64,000 bases of DNA from Elusimicrobium simillimum. GTDB lineage: Bacteria > Elusimicrobiota > Elusimicrobia > Elusimicrobiales > Elusimicrobiaceae. The position numbers and the translations under genes are program-made. The stretch is from NCBI RefSeq assembly GCF_049639735.1, contig NZ_JBEVVA010000003.1:806001-870000 (forward strand). Reading direction: 5' to 3'. Shown here one piece after another: positions 1 to 8,621 of this stretch (positions are counted from its first letter, which is position 1; each line of letters begins with the position of its first letter). The notes under the pieces are model-generated. The model saw nothing but the letters and a program-made list of their open reading frames with translations. It searched no databases and was not told the origin of the DNA.

Positions 1-41
1 GGTATGTTAATCAGATTCTAATTTTAGCTAACGCTTAAATT

Positions 42-71
42 AAAAACCCCGTTCGAAAGGACGGGGTTTTT
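42..71 (+). terminator. Intrinsic terminator
   Basis: An 11-bp inverted repeat (AAAAACCCCGT / ACGGGGTTTTT) around an 8-base loop is followed by T residues. It probably ends a gene lying left of the window; bases 1-41 show no coding region I can assign. Confidence 0.8.
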
Positions 72-90
72 TATTTTAACCAATTAACAC

Positions 91-139
91 GGCCGTCCGG
101 TTGGGCGGCCTTTTTCCCCGCCTAACAGCGGGGGTTTTT
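91..139 (+). terminator. Two consecutive terminator-like hairpins
   Basis: GGCCGTCC pairs with GGGCGGCC (91-98/103-110) and is followed by five T. Directly after it CCCCGC pairs with GCGGGG (116-121/128-133), again followed by five T. With the hairpin at 42-71 this gives three terminator-like stems in 100 bases. Confidence 0.6.
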
Positions 140-261
140 GTATGCTTTTGAAACCCACCCGCTAGGCAGGTGGTTCCGCTTATGTTCCACCGATGAACAA
201 AAAGTGTGTTGGCAATAAGAAAATAAAATAGTTCTGATAATATAGGAGCTTTTTTTGTGAA

Positions 262-433
262 ACCCTCGCCCCACTGGGGGAGAGGGTAGGGTGAGGGGGA
301 AGTTGTAGTAAAGCTAAAGTGAATATGCAGCTTAATCGGTTGTATAAATGTCCATTCCCCCTCACCTGCTTTGCCGCCGCCGCTACGCGCCATAACAACG
401 CGGCAAAACTTCCTCCCCCCGGGAGGGGGAGGA
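262..433. repeat. Dispersed palindromic repeat, inverted pair
   Basis: The left unit (262-300) is a C-rich/G-rich palindrome ending in GTGAGGGGGA. The right unit (355-433) begins with the complement CCCCCTCACCTGC and ends in GGGAGGGGGAGG, so the two face each other. The right unit contains the module GCGGCAAAACTTCCTC, also seen in the copies near 17010, 19090 and 21560. The 1-587 spacer holds otherwise only terminators; no gene is supported there. Confidence 0.7.
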
Positions 434-532
434 TAAGAAGTCTTGTTTGTAAAATAAAAGGGCACTAATACGGGGCAGCTGTTTGATAAACCGTAATTTT
501 TATGGAGTAAAAATACTTTTATACTACAAAAA

Positions 533-560
533 AAGCGGCCCCTTTAATAAGGGGCCGCTT
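533..560 (-). terminator. Terminator of the heptosyltransferase-like gene
   Basis: A perfect 12-bp stem (AAGCGGCCCCTT / AAGGGGCCGCTT) with loop TAAT lies 28 bases past the stop of the leftward gene and is followed, on that strand, by a T-run. Confidence 0.85.
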
Positions 561-587
561 AAAGCTGCGTATAAAAACTACAATAAA

Positions 588-2144
588 CTATTTCTTTTCA
601 ATCACGCCATTCTCTTCCAACATTTCTTTGGCATTATTAAAAACTTCGTCCACCGTTATGTCATTCATACATTTAAAATGACCAAGAGGGCACTTTTTGC
701 CGCCGTGCAGCGCACAGGGGCGGCACTGCAGCCCTTTTACCTCTATAACCCTGTGGCCTTTGCCGTAGGGGAAAAAGCCCAGCTCTTTAGTTGTAGGGCC
801 AAATATGGCCAGCGTAGGCACCGCGAAAGCGGTTGCTATGTGCATGGGGCCGGAGTCATTGGTAACAAACAGTTTAAAGCGGCGCATTATAGACATAAGG
901 TCAGTCAAACTTGTTTTGCCCGCCAGGTTAGCGGCGTCGCCGCCGGCGCTGTGGCGTATTCTCTCGCCAAGTTCCCCGTCCTTACCACCGCCTACTATAA
1001 CGGCTGTTACGCCAAGCTCATTTTGTAAACGGGCTATAAGCTGCGTATATTTTTCCTCAGGCCAGCATTTTGTGGGCCAGGCGGAACCTGGGTGCACGCC
1101 AACCAATGTTTTACCGTTAAGGTGGTAGTCTTCCATCAGGCGTTCAACATTTTCGTCAGGCGTGGGTATGCCTTTAAGGTTAAGTTCTTCGGCCTGAAAG
1201 TTTTCTTTTACAATGCCGTGCAGCAGGTTAAGGTTGCGCTCAGCGTCGTGTATCATCCATGAGAACGGCACAGTTTTTGTGTAGAAGAACCAGCCCTCGC
1301 TTGATGAGAATCCTATACGTATAGGCACCTTGCTCAGCCACGCTATTAACGCGCTTCTAAAGCTTCTGTGCGGTACCAAAAGAATGTCTATACCACTTTC
1401 TTTTATTTCTTTAGCGGTTTTAAATACGCCTGTTATTTTGCTAAGGCCCTTTTTGCTGTTTAAAATAATCTCAGATACTTCGGGCATGTGCTCAAAAATA
1501 GATTTTGTCTCGGGTCTTGTTATAACAACTATTTTTGCGTCCGGGAACATCTTTGCCGTTTTGGTTACCAGCGGTGTTGTAAGCACGGTGTCGCCGATGA
1601 AAGAAGTTTGGAATATACCAATCTTTCTGACTTTTTTACCTTCAGGCGCGGCGGCGTTTTTATAGGCCCAGTCGCCCAGCTGCGGTTCTTTATAAATTAT
1701 CGGCACGTCCCACGCTTTAAGCGCGTCTAAATATTTTTCAAGAGTGTGTTTTTCCAGCGCGGGGCTTTGTTTGCGGTATTTTACAAACATGCGGCGCTCA
1801 ACGGAGTTTTTATTGTATTTAACTTTATTAGGTATGCCTGAAAGCGCGCTTATAATCATGCTTCTGGAGTTTGAGTGCAGGTCAAGTAAATGTGTAAAAC
1901 CTCTTTTTTTAATTTCATGCACCGTTTCCATATTGGTTTTTTTAAGGGTAATAATCTCGTCTATGTCAGGGTGGCCGGCAAGCACGTCGGCAAATTGCTT
2001 TTTAACAAGCAGCGTTATGTGTGAGTTAGGCCACTTTGCCTTAAGGTTTTTGTATACCGGTGAGGAGAGCACAATGTCCCCCAGTGAGGATAGCCGTATT
2101 ACTAATATTCTTGGGTACGCGCCGTCTTTAATTGTTTCTTTCAT
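588..2144 (-). CDS. Glycosyltransferase family 9 (heptosyltransferase-like) with an extra N-terminal half-domain
   Basis: Product of 518 residues, against about 350 usual for ADP-heptose:LPS heptosyltransferases. Residues 12-165 form one GT-B N-terminal Rossmann half beginning RILVIRLSSLGDIVLSSPVY. At about residue 173 the same motif starts again (KIGIFQTSFIGDTVLTTPL) and continues into a complete enzyme. That second part carries the acceptor/donor-site signatures GVHPGSAWPTKCWPEEKY and NDSGPMHIATAFAVPTLAIFGPT typical of GT9. It probably adds a heptose or related sugar to the LPS inner core at the cytoplasmic face of the inner membrane. The ATG at 2144 overlaps the end of waaA by 17 bases, so the two are translated together. 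The half-domain duplication is seen directly; its function is unknown. Sugar specificity cannot be told. Confidence 0.88.
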   Translation of the reverse strand: MKETIKDGAYPRILVIRLSSLGDIVLSSPVYKNLKAKWPNSHITLLVKKQFADVLAGHPDIDEIITLKKTNMETVHEIKKRGFTHLLDLHSNSRSMIISALSGIPNKVKYNKNSVERRMFVKYRKQSPALEKHTLEKYLDALKAWDVPIIYKEPQLGDWAYKNAAAPEGKKVRKIGIFQTSFIGDTVLTTPLVTKTAKMFPDAKIVVITRPETKSIFEHMPEVSEIILNSKKGLSKITGVFKTAKEIKESGIDILLVPHRSFRSALIAWLSKVPIRIGFSSSEGWFFYTKTVPFSWMIHDAERNLNLLHGIVKENFQAEELNLKGIPTPDENVERLMEDYHLNGKTLVGVHPGSAWPTKCWPEEKYTQLIARLQNELGVTAVIVGGGKDGELGERIRHSAGGDAANLAGKTSLTDLMSIMRRFKLFVTNDSGPMHIATAFAVPTLAIFGPTTKELGFFPYGKGHRVIEVKGLQCRPCALHGGKKCPLGHFKCMNDITVDEVFNNAKEMLEENGVIEKK

Positions 2145-3405
2145 GGTTTGTTATTAACTCCATTATTTTTACGGTTGCCCCTTGAAAAGAACGCGCGGTC
2201 ACGGCGGCTGCAGCCGACATTGAGGCCAAAACGTCCTTATTCTTAGACAACCTTATAATCACTTCTGCAAAATTTTCTTTACTCACACTTTCGCCGCCTT
2301 TATTTTCCAACAAAGCGGCCGCAGTATCAGGCGTATTGTAAACGTAAGGGCCAAACACAACGGGCTTGGCAAGTATAGCGGGCTCCAGCAAATTATGGCC
2401 GCCTTTTTTAGCTATAGTGCCGCCCACAAAGGCAATGTCCGCCCCGGCGTAAAAAGATGTCAGCCAGCCCATGGCGTCGGCCAAAATTATTTCAGGGTCA
2501 CGCACGCCGGTGTCGTGGCTTAAAAGGTTAAATTCGATGCTGTTTTTTGTTAAAGATTCCGTTATAGCGGACTTTCTTTCTAAGTGTCTGGGCGCAATAA
2601 CTATGCGTATGTTTTCTTTATAGAGCGCGGGCGCGGCGGACATAATAAGCGCCTCTTCCTCAATATGCGTGCTGCCGCATACAAGTATTGTTTTGCCGTC
2701 CCAGCCAAATTTGGTAAAAAGTTCTTTTACCTCGCGCGTTCTTGGGGGATTGGTTTTAAGGCTGTCATATTTTACATTGCCGGGGGCAAAAGCAATTTCA
2801 GGGCGCAGGCCCAGGCCGATGTAACGCTCTTTAATCTCCTCACTCTGTAAAGCGGCAAAGGAAACATTTTTAAGAAGCATGCTAAAAAGCGAGTAAACAT
2901 ACTTATACTTTTTGGCGCTTCTGGCTGACATGCGGCCGTTAATTACATATACGGGCACGCCGTTGTTAACGCATGCCATAATGTTGTTGGGCCAAAGTTC
3001 GCCCTCTACAATCATCATTCTGTGCGGTTTAACAAGGCGTACAAACTTGCGTGTTAGAGGGTAAAAATCAAAGGGTATTAAAAGGGCGTTGTCCACGTGC
3101 GGGTTTTTGTAAGCCGCCGTGCGTCCTGCCCAGGTGTTTGTGGTAATTAAGATAGGTTTATTGTATAAATCTTTAAGCTGGGGTATAAGGCCCTGCATAG
3201 AGTTAACCTCACCAACGCTGGCGCAGTGTATCCAAATAGGGTTTTGCAAGAGTTCGGTATACGGGTAGAGTACAAAGCGTTCTCTTAGTTCTTCTCTCAG
3301 TTTTTTAAGCAAACCGCGCCTTGGTGAGATGAAAAAATATACCAGCACCAGTAAGGCGCCAAAAGGGGAAAGACAATTGAGGATAAAAAGTAAAAAGTGT
3401 CCCAT
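2128..3405 (-). CDS. waaA: 3-deoxy-D-manno-octulosonic acid (Kdo) transferase
   Basis: Product of 425 residues, normal for the family. It transfers Kdo from CMP-Kdo to lipid A precursor in the inner membrane. An N-terminal membrane anchor (residues 3-27) is followed by the GT-B fold. The catalytic glutamate lies in IHCASVGEVNS (Glu66), and the donor-side motif FVGGTIAKKGGHNLLEPA is present. KdsB at 25288 supplies the CMP-Kdo. The gene is first in a two-gene LPS operon. Its ATG has no Shine-Dalgarno sequence but a TATAAT box on the minus strand (3414-3419) eight bases upstream, suggesting a leaderless or nearly leaderless message. Confidence 0.95.
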   Translation of the reverse strand: MGHFLLFILNCLSPFGALLVLVYFFISPRRGLLKKLREELRERFVLYPYTELLQNPIWIHCASVGEVNSMQGLIPQLKDLYNKPILITTNTWAGRTAAYKNPHVDNALLIPFDFYPLTRKFVRLVKPHRMMIVEGELWPNNIMACVNNGVPVYVINGRMSARSAKKYKYVYSLFSMLLKNVSFAALQSEEIKERYIGLGLRPEIAFAPGNVKYDSLKTNPPRTREVKELFTKFGWDGKTILVCGSTHIEEEALIMSAAPALYKENIRIVIAPRHLERKSAITESLTKNSIEFNLLSHDTGVRDPEIILADAMGWLTSFYAGADIAFVGGTIAKKGGHNLLEPAILAKPVVFGPYVYNTPDTAAALLENKGGESVSKENFAEVIIRLSKNKDVLASMSAAAAVTARSFQGATVKIMELITNHERNN

Positions 3406-3502
3406 ATATGAATATTATATAAAAATAATAGTCACTACTGCTATGGGATTGTGCGGTGGTTTGGGGGTTCTTATTATAAATTATACGTAATAAAGTATTT
3501 TT

Positions 3503-3531
3503 TTGAAAAATGGAAATATTAATAATATAAT
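3503..3531 (+). promoter_or_regulatory. Sigma-70-type promoter of the first pilin gene
   Basis: TTGAAA (3503-3508) and TATAAT (3526-3531) are separated by exactly 17 bases and lie 36 bases before the pilin ATG. A second TATAAT follows at 3546-3551. Diverges from the waaA promoter. Confidence 0.65.
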
Positions 3532-3566
3532 ATAACAGTACATACTATAATCTTTTAGGAGAAATA

Positions 3567-4047
3567 ATGAAAAAAGGTTTTACACTGATAGAGTTATTGG
3601 TTGTTGTGCTTATCATCGGCATTCTTGCCGCGATTGCTTTACCGCAATATACAAAAGCGGTGGAGAAATCCCGCGCCGCCCAGGCTGTAATAACAGTAAG
3701 GGCGTTAGCTGAAGCGGTAGAGTTTTACTATATGGAACATAACGAATATCCTACGAGCATTGATGATATCTACCTTGACCAGGCACAGTCTAAGTATTTT
3801 ACTTACTATATCTGGGGGGGGAAACCCAACCGTTATTAAAAAAGACGGCAAAGACAGTTATTCATTGTTTTATATAAGAAAATATTCTGATACACTTCCC
3901 AATTATGAACATAGAGGTAAATTTTGCTGTGACGCTAAAGAAGGGTATGAATATATCTGTCTTTCTCTGCCCGGCGTACAAAAGAGGGTGTTTTGCAAGA
4001 CGCCGATGCGGGGTTCACACGCTTTTGGTACAATTAATAATATTTAA
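3567..4047 (+). pseudogene. Type IV pilin-like protein, frameshifted at a G8 tract
   Basis: The first 90 codons give a standard class III leader and helix (MKKGFTLIELLVVVLIIGIL, prepilin peptidase cleavage after Gly4, Glu5 of the mature protein). They read YYIWGG before running off frame to a stop at 3837. After an eight-G run (3814-3821) the next forward frame continues without a stop to 4045, with pilin-like C-terminal content including paired cysteines (KFCCDAKEGYEYICLSL, VFCKTP). Seven or ten G would join them into a protein of about 160 residues, matching the paralogues. The gene has its own promoter, a good ribosome binding site (AGGAG) and a terminator. It may be phase-variable (OFF here), broken, or miscalled at the homopolymer. 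Confidence 0.8.
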
Positions 4048-4056
4048 GTTTTATAA

Positions 4057-4088
4057 AAAATACCCCCGCTTTAAGGCGGGGGTATTTT
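4057..4088. terminator. Bidirectional terminator
   Basis: A 13-bp stem AAAATACCCCCGC / GCGGGGGTATTTT separates the convergent pilin and dut genes and has T-runs on both strands. Confidence 0.85.
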
Positions 4089-4098
4089 TATTTTATTT

Positions 4099-4524
4099 TT
4101 AAAACTTGCCGCTGCTGCCAAAGCGGCCTTCGCCGCGTTTGGTTTGGCTTAGGTCCGCCGCTTCTTCAAAATCCGGGTAAAGCGTGGGGAGTACAACAAG
4201 CTGGGCTACTTTTTGCCCGGCTTCAAAAGTAAAATCCTTGTCGTTAAGGTTATAGAGACAAATTAAAACTTCGCCCCTGTACGGGTGGTCTATAAGACCC
4301 GCCATAACTTTAATGCCTTTTGACTCTACCGAACTTTTGCCCCATACTATACCCGAGGTATTTTCAGGCAGTTCTATGGCTATGCCGGTGCGTACGCTGG
4401 TAATACTTTTTGCGGGCAGCACGGTACGCTCAAGCGCGAACATGTCCGCGCCGGAGTCTGTGGCGTGCGCGCGGTGCGGCAATTTGGCGTTAGGGTCAAG
4501 TTTTTTTACTTTAATAGTGTTCAT
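4099..4524 (-). CDS. dut: Deoxyuridine 5'-triphosphate nucleotidohydrolase (dUTPase)
   Basis: Product of 141 residues, the normal size of a homotrimeric dUTPase that hydrolyses dUTP to dUMP and pyrophosphate. All five family motifs are visible: ATDSGADM, WGKSSVESKGI, GLIDHPYRGEV (with the catalytic Asp), QKVAQLVV and the C-terminal flap RGEGRFGSSG. I chose the ATG at 4524, not the longer upstream opening. It follows AAGGA by nine bases and sits one base past the stop of the preceding gene, implying coupled translation with the CBS protein. Confidence 0.95.
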   Translation of the reverse strand: MNTIKVKKLDPNAKLPHRAHATDSGADMFALERTVLPAKSITSVRTGIAIELPENTSGIVWGKSSVESKGIKVMAGLIDHPYRGEVLICLYNLNDKDFTFEAGQKVAQLVVLPTLYPDFEEAADLSQTKRGEGRFGSSGKF

Positions 4525-4525
4525 G

Positions 4526-5293
4526 TTATTTATCCTTAAAAATTGAAAGTATGCCTTTTTTATTTGGTTTTGCTTCTTTTTTAGTTTTAACGTTAATTTC
4601 AAATATGCCTACAAGTACGCCGTCTTTATTTACCACGGGCAGTTCCGGCAAAAAATTATCCGCCATAATTTGCAGCGCGTTGGCTTCTGTTTCCGCCGGT
4701 TTAACGGCGGGAAACTGCGCCTGCATTACTGAGCCCGCCATAGCGTCCGGTTGGAAAAACACCAGCTCAAGCGTGCGTATAACACCGCCAAGGCGGCCTG
4801 ATTTGTCTAAAATATAAATTTGCGCGGGTATTTTTTTACGCGGAAGGTTTTTAAATTTGGTTACAATATCTTCTACTTTAACGTCTGTTTTAAAGGTAAA
4901 AAAATCACCGCGCATAACGGTGCCCACGCTGCCGGGGGGGTAGGCCAAAGCGGCTTTAAGCTCCGCTTTAAAAGACTGCGGCAAAGTGGATTCTATTTTA
5001 GTTTTATGATGCGCGGGCAGCGCTTCTAAAACCTGCGCCGCAAAGTTAATATTAAAGCTTGACGTTACATACGCCGCCTGTTTAACAGGCAGTCTGCGCA
5101 GCAGTACGGCGGTTCTTGCGGGCGTCATATTAGACAAAAGTAAAACTATATACTCGGCCTTAAGGCCCGCCACATATTGCAAAGCTTCATGCGTGGAAAG
5201 CGATTCAAAAAACCTTGCCGCCGCCTGCGGGGCCGCTGCAATAAATTTTTCCGCCATGTTTATGGAAATCTGGCTGTTTGGCTGTATGTACAT
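4526..5293 (-). CDS. MgtE-N / CBS-domain protein without a membrane domain
   Basis: Product of 255 residues. Residues 10-125 resemble the helical MgtE N-terminal domain (repeats such as LLSNMTPARTAVLLRRLP). Residues 130-235 form a CBS pair with PGSVGTVMRG and DAMAGSVMQAQFP, each the start of a CBS unit, and ELPVVNKDGVLVGIFE. In MgtE these domains sense Mg2+ and gate the channel. Here the transmembrane part is absent, so this is a stand-alone regulatory or structural protein, perhaps like the MgtE-N proteins that sit near flagellar or envelope genes. Its partner is unknown. Leaderless-type start: TATAAT on the minus strand (5300-5305) ends six bases before the ATG. Confidence 0.8.
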   Translation of the reverse strand: MYIQPNSQISINMAEKFIAAAPQAAARFFESLSTHEALQYVAGLKAEYIVLLLSNMTPARTAVLLRRLPVKQAAYVTSSFNINFAAQVLEALPAHHKTKIESTLPQSFKAELKAALAYPPGSVGTVMRGDFFTFKTDVKVEDIVTKFKNLPRKKIPAQIYILDKSGRLGGVIRTLELVFFQPDAMAGSVMQAQFPAVKPAETEANALQIMADNFLPELPVVNKDGVLVGIFEINVKTKKEAKPNKKGILSIFKDK

Positions 5294-5385
5294 ATATTCA
5301 TTATATTAATTTTACCCCGCTTTGTTTTTCTGTTGCGCGGGAGGTTAATATTTATTACATTGAAGTTAGGCTCTTAGGGGGAACT

Positions 5386-6489
5386 ATGTTTTTTGATAAA
5401 CCATTTCACGAACTTACTTTTGACGACGTAGTAAAATTTTGCGAACTTAACATGCCTGAGGGTAAACAGCTTGATTACAAATATTTTTTGCCAAAAAATA
5501 ATGAGAAGTTTGCAAAAACTATAGCCTCATTTGCTAACGCGCTGGGCGGCACGGTTATAGTGGGTGTAAAAGATGATAAGAACGACCGCCCCACCCCGCC
5601 GTTTACGGGCATACCCTTTCAATATAAAATACGCAATAAAATAGAAGATATTATACAAACCTACATTGACCCTATAGTATTTGTTGATATTAATGTCTGC
5701 GGTAATGACCAGGGGCAAATGTTTGTTGTTGTCAATATACCGCAAAGCAACCTTACGCCGCACCTGGTTGGCAAAATGAAACGCGCGTATATACGCACGG
5801 GCCAAAGTTCCAGGCCTGAAATTTTGGTGCATCCGGACAAACTGCCCTGGCTGCTTAACCACCGTAAAAAATCAGAAAGTCTGCGGCATATTTTGTTGGA
5901 TAAAGCGGACAGGCATTTTGACAATTATTTAAAATCCAAAAATATGCGCATAGACGCGCAGAAGGCCGTAATGTCGCTTTCTCTGATACCGCTTTACCCC
6001 GACGAAGTTTTGATAGAATACCCTCAGCTGCGCCCTATTATAGACGGCATGTTCCCCGGCAGCGAGATTAAAACCGTGCAGGACGGTATAACAAAGCTGG
6101 GCGCCGCCAGCACCGATATGCTGGAGCTTAACTCCTACGGGCTTGTCTACTGCAAAACCGTGCTGGCTGATGAGGACGGGCACATGAGTTTTGCCAACCT
6201 TGCTTCAACCGTACAATATTTTTTTGACACGGCGGTAAGGTTTCATAAAAAAATATATTTTGGCGGGCCGCTTAACTTCCGTTTTACCATAACAAACGCG
6301 CGCGGCGTTACAGTGGAGTATGATACCAAAAGCACAACCGTGCTGGAAGATTTTATAAGAACGGATAACATTTATAATATATCTGAAATTGAGGCAAACC
6401 AAAATTTTGTAACCACGCAAATACTGTCAGAAGCGGCCTGGGCGCTGGGCTTTGAACTTAGCCCGGGGGAGATAAAAGACATTCTGTGA
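5386..6489 (+). CDS. AlbA_2 (Schlafen-type) domain protein
   Basis: Product of 367 residues from the ATG at 5386, which follows AGGGGGAA. Residues 10-125 fit the AlbA_2/Schlafen domain: the E..LDYK-like entry GKQLDYKYFLP, the conserved core IASFANALGGTVIVGVKDD, and later MKRAYIRTGQSSRPEI. In bacteria such domains are usually nucleic-acid binding and often regulatory. The C-terminal 230 residues are a separate domain I do not recognise. Monocistronic, between dut/CBS (divergent) and pyk. Function not known; a role in transcriptional control is only an inference. Confidence 0.8.
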   Translation: MFFDKPFHELTFDDVVKFCELNMPEGKQLDYKYFLPKNNEKFAKTIASFANALGGTVIVGVKDDKNDRPTPPFTGIPFQYKIRNKIEDIIQTYIDPIVFVDINVCGNDQGQMFVVVNIPQSNLTPHLVGKMKRAYIRTGQSSRPEILVHPDKLPWLLNHRKKSESLRHILLDKADRHFDNYLKSKNMRIDAQKAVMSLSLIPLYPDEVLIEYPQLRPIIDGMFPGSEIKTVQDGITKLGAASTDMLELNSYGLVYCKTVLADEDGHMSFANLASTVQYFFDTAVRFHKKIYFGGPLNFRFTITNARGVTVEYDTKSTTVLEDFIRTDNIYNISEIEANQNFVTTQILSEAAWALGFELSPGEIKDIL

Positions 6490-6545
6490 ACTTAAATCTC
6501 AGACGTAAAAAGACAAGACTCTCTTAAAATTATAAAATATAAGTG

Positions 6546-6577
6546 TGGAATTTTAACTTATTTTTACAAAAATTCCA
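6546..6577 (+). promoter_or_regulatory. Inverted repeat in the pyk upstream region
   Basis: A perfect 9-bp inverted repeat, TGGAATTTT (6546-6554) and AAAATTCCA (6569-6577), with 14 bases between, lies 26 bases before the pyruvate kinase ATG. No T-run follows directly, so an operator or leader stem is more likely than a terminator. Confidence 0.45.
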
Positions 6578-6603
6578 ATATAGTATTTTTTTTAGAGGTA
6601 TAA

Positions 6604-8031
6604 ATGTCTACACTTAATAACAGAGGTTTTTGCAAAATTGTCGCAACTTTAGGCCCCAACACAAGTTCAGAAGAAATGATTGACAGGTTGGTGTTTTCCG
6701 GAGTATCCGTTTTCCGTTTTAACTGTTCGCACGGTTCACTTGAAGAGTATCAGCAGAGAATCGCGGGTATACGCGCGGCGGAGAAAAAATACTCCCGCTC
6801 AATAGGTATTTTATTTGACTTGCAGGGCCCCAAACTGCGTGTGGGCAAATTTAAAAACCCCGAGGGTATCATATTAAAAGAGGGGGACACTTTTACTCTT
6901 GATACTTCAGAAGAACTTGGCGATCAAAACAGAGTCGGCCTGCAGCATCCTGAAATTTTTAAAGTAATGAAACCCGGCCACGAGCTGCTGCTTAACGACG
7001 GTATTATTAAACTTCATATAGATTCCTGCACACCTGATTCTTTACACACTACAGTAGTTTCCGGCGGGCCGCTGTCTGACCGTAAGGGCGTTAACGTGCC
7101 CGGCGTGCAGCTGCCTATTTCCGCTTTAACGGAAAAAGACCGTAAAGACCTTGTGATGGCGGAAGAGCTGGGCGCGGACTTTATAGCTTTATCCTTTGTG
7201 CAAAACCCCGAGGACATTAAACTTGCCAGAAGCCTTATGAAATCACAGGCCGGCATTGTGGCTAAAATTGAAAAGCCCAGCGCCGTGGAGCACCTTAACG
7301 AAATTATAGAGCTTTCGGACGTAGTTATGGTTGCCCGTGGTGACCTTGGCGTTGAAATGAATACGGAAAAAGTGCCCGTAATACAAAAACGCATTGTAGC
7401 CGCCTGCAGAGAAGTAGGCAAACCGGTTATAGTGGCAACACAGATGTTAGAATCTATGATAAACAACGTAACCCCCACAAGGGCGGAAGCGTCAGACGTA
7501 GCCACCGCAGTTTACGACGGGGCCGACGCTGTTATGTTATCGGCCGAGACCGCCAACGGCAAGCACCCTGTTGAGGCAGTGTCTACCATGCGCCGCATTA
7601 TTACCACTGTTGAGCAGGACTCCAGGTTTAAAGAAGTTATGGCCGCCACAACGCATGAAAAAGTGTGCAGCACAGACGCGGCCATTATTTCCGCCGCCAG
7701 CATGTCAGCCAAAGTTATGTCAACGGCTAACCTGATTATTAACTTTACAGACTCCGGCTCTACGACTATGAAGACAGCGCAGCAGCGCCCGTGTGTTTCC
7801 ATACTTTCGCTTACCCCTTATAAAAACACGGCCAGAAAAATGGCGCTGGTGTGGGGCGTAACGTCTGTAAGAGTTAAAAACTTAGAAACGTTTGACGATA
7901 TTTTAAGAGAGGCGCGTGCCGCCGCTTTAACCCATAACATGGCTAAAGAAGGCGACAAAGCTGTTATAACCGCGGGTATTCCGTTTGGACACTCCGGCGA
8001 TACAAACCTGCTTTATATTGCAACCATATAA
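6604..8031 (+). CDS. pyk: Pyruvate kinase
   Basis: Product of 475 residues, full length for bacterial pyruvate kinase. It converts phosphoenolpyruvate and ADP to pyruvate and ATP, the last step of glycolysis, in the cytoplasm. The N-terminal KIVATLGPNT, the FRFNCSHGS substrate site and DLQGPKLRVG are present. The signature IVAKIEKPSAVEHL contains the catalytic lysine, and MVARGDLGVE binds the metal. The C-terminal allosteric domain ends at IATI. ATG preceded by AGAGG at five bases. Monocistronic with its own terminator. Confidence 0.97.
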   Translation: MSTLNNRGFCKIVATLGPNTSSEEMIDRLVFSGVSVFRFNCSHGSLEEYQQRIAGIRAAEKKYSRSIGILFDLQGPKLRVGKFKNPEGIILKEGDTFTLDTSEELGDQNRVGLQHPEIFKVMKPGHELLLNDGIIKLHIDSCTPDSLHTTVVSGGPLSDRKGVNVPGVQLPISALTEKDRKDLVMAEELGADFIALSFVQNPEDIKLARSLMKSQAGIVAKIEKPSAVEHLNEIIELSDVVMVARGDLGVEMNTEKVPVIQKRIVAACREVGKPVIVATQMLESMINNVTPTRAEASDVATAVYDGADAVMLSAETANGKHPVEAVSTMRRIITTVEQDSRFKEVMAATTHEKVCSTDAAIISAASMSAKVMSTANLIINFTDSGSTTMKTAQQRPCVSILSLTPYKNTARKMALVWGVTSVRVKNLETFDDILREARAAALTHNMAKEGDKAVITAGIPFGHSGDTNLLYIATI

Positions 8032-8050
8032 AATAGAATCAGTTTAAATA

Positions 8051-8087
8051 AAAACGTCCTCTTTCAATTGAAAGAGGACGTTTTTTT
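8051..8087 (+). terminator. pyk terminator
   Basis: A perfect 15-bp stem (AAAACGTCCTCTTTC / GAAAGAGGACGTTTT) with loop AATT, then T residues. Confidence 0.9.
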
Positions 8088-8121
8088 GTATAATATTTGA
8101 ACAGTTTTTTGAGAGAATTTT

Positions 8122-8613
8122 ATGAGAAAGGGTTTTACATTAATAGAATTACTGGTTGTAGTTTTAATTATAGGCATACTTGCCGCTATCTCCTTACCGC
8201 AGTACCAAAAAGCGGTAACCAAATCACGCTTTGCCGAGGCCATGCTTATGGTGCGAAGTATTTCTGACGCCCAAGACCGTTATTATATGGCCATGGGCGA
8301 ATATGCGCCGACAATGAACGACCTTGATATTGAGATGCCCTCAAACTGCGCTATCAGCACAGTGGCTACAAAATCTTTTGCCAGATGTAAAAAGATAACG
8401 TACAGCATATTTACAATTTCCAACCAGGCCATGGCACAGCCTAACGCAGGCGAAGAATATGAGGGGCTTACACTAACCAAAACGCCGGACACCGCCTTAT
8501 ACTGTTATTACTATACCAGTAACGCAAACGGAGAGAAACTTCAGGCTATGTGCAAAGCGCTGGGTTTTAATACTTGTAAAGTTGGCGGTGCTTTGATGAA
8601 CTGCCGCGCTTAA
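8122..8613 (+). CDS. Type IV pilin-like protein
   Basis: Product of 163 residues. The leader is MRKG followed by FTLIELLVVVLIIGILAAIS, so mature protein starts at Phe with Glu5, the PilD-type processing site. The hydrophobic alpha1 helix ends in QYQKAVTKSR. The C-terminal part is cysteine-rich (YCYYYTS, MCKALGFNTCK, NCRA), probably disulfide-stabilised. No pilus-assembly gene is adjacent; the gene is flanked by its own terminator on each side. It could be a minor pilin, pseudopilin or secreted surface protein; the sequence does not decide. Confidence 0.9.
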   Translation: MRKGFTLIELLVVVLIIGILAAISLPQYQKAVTKSRFAEAMLMVRSISDAQDRYYMAMGEYAPTMNDLDIEMPSNCAISTVATKSFARCKKITYSIFTISNQAMAQPNAGEEYEGLTLTKTPDTALYCYYYTSNANGEKLQAMCKALGFNTCKVGGALMNCRA

Positions 8614-8621
8614 ATTTATAT

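Noticed and set aside
76..465. Two leftward open frames over the first repeat
   Set aside because: Their translations (e.g. SPSPYPLPQWGEG) come from the palindromic repeat and have no start signals.
483..1028. Long rightward open frame opposite the heptosyltransferase gene
   Set aside because: It is the complement of a clear GT9 coding region and has no ribosome binding site or recognisable motif.
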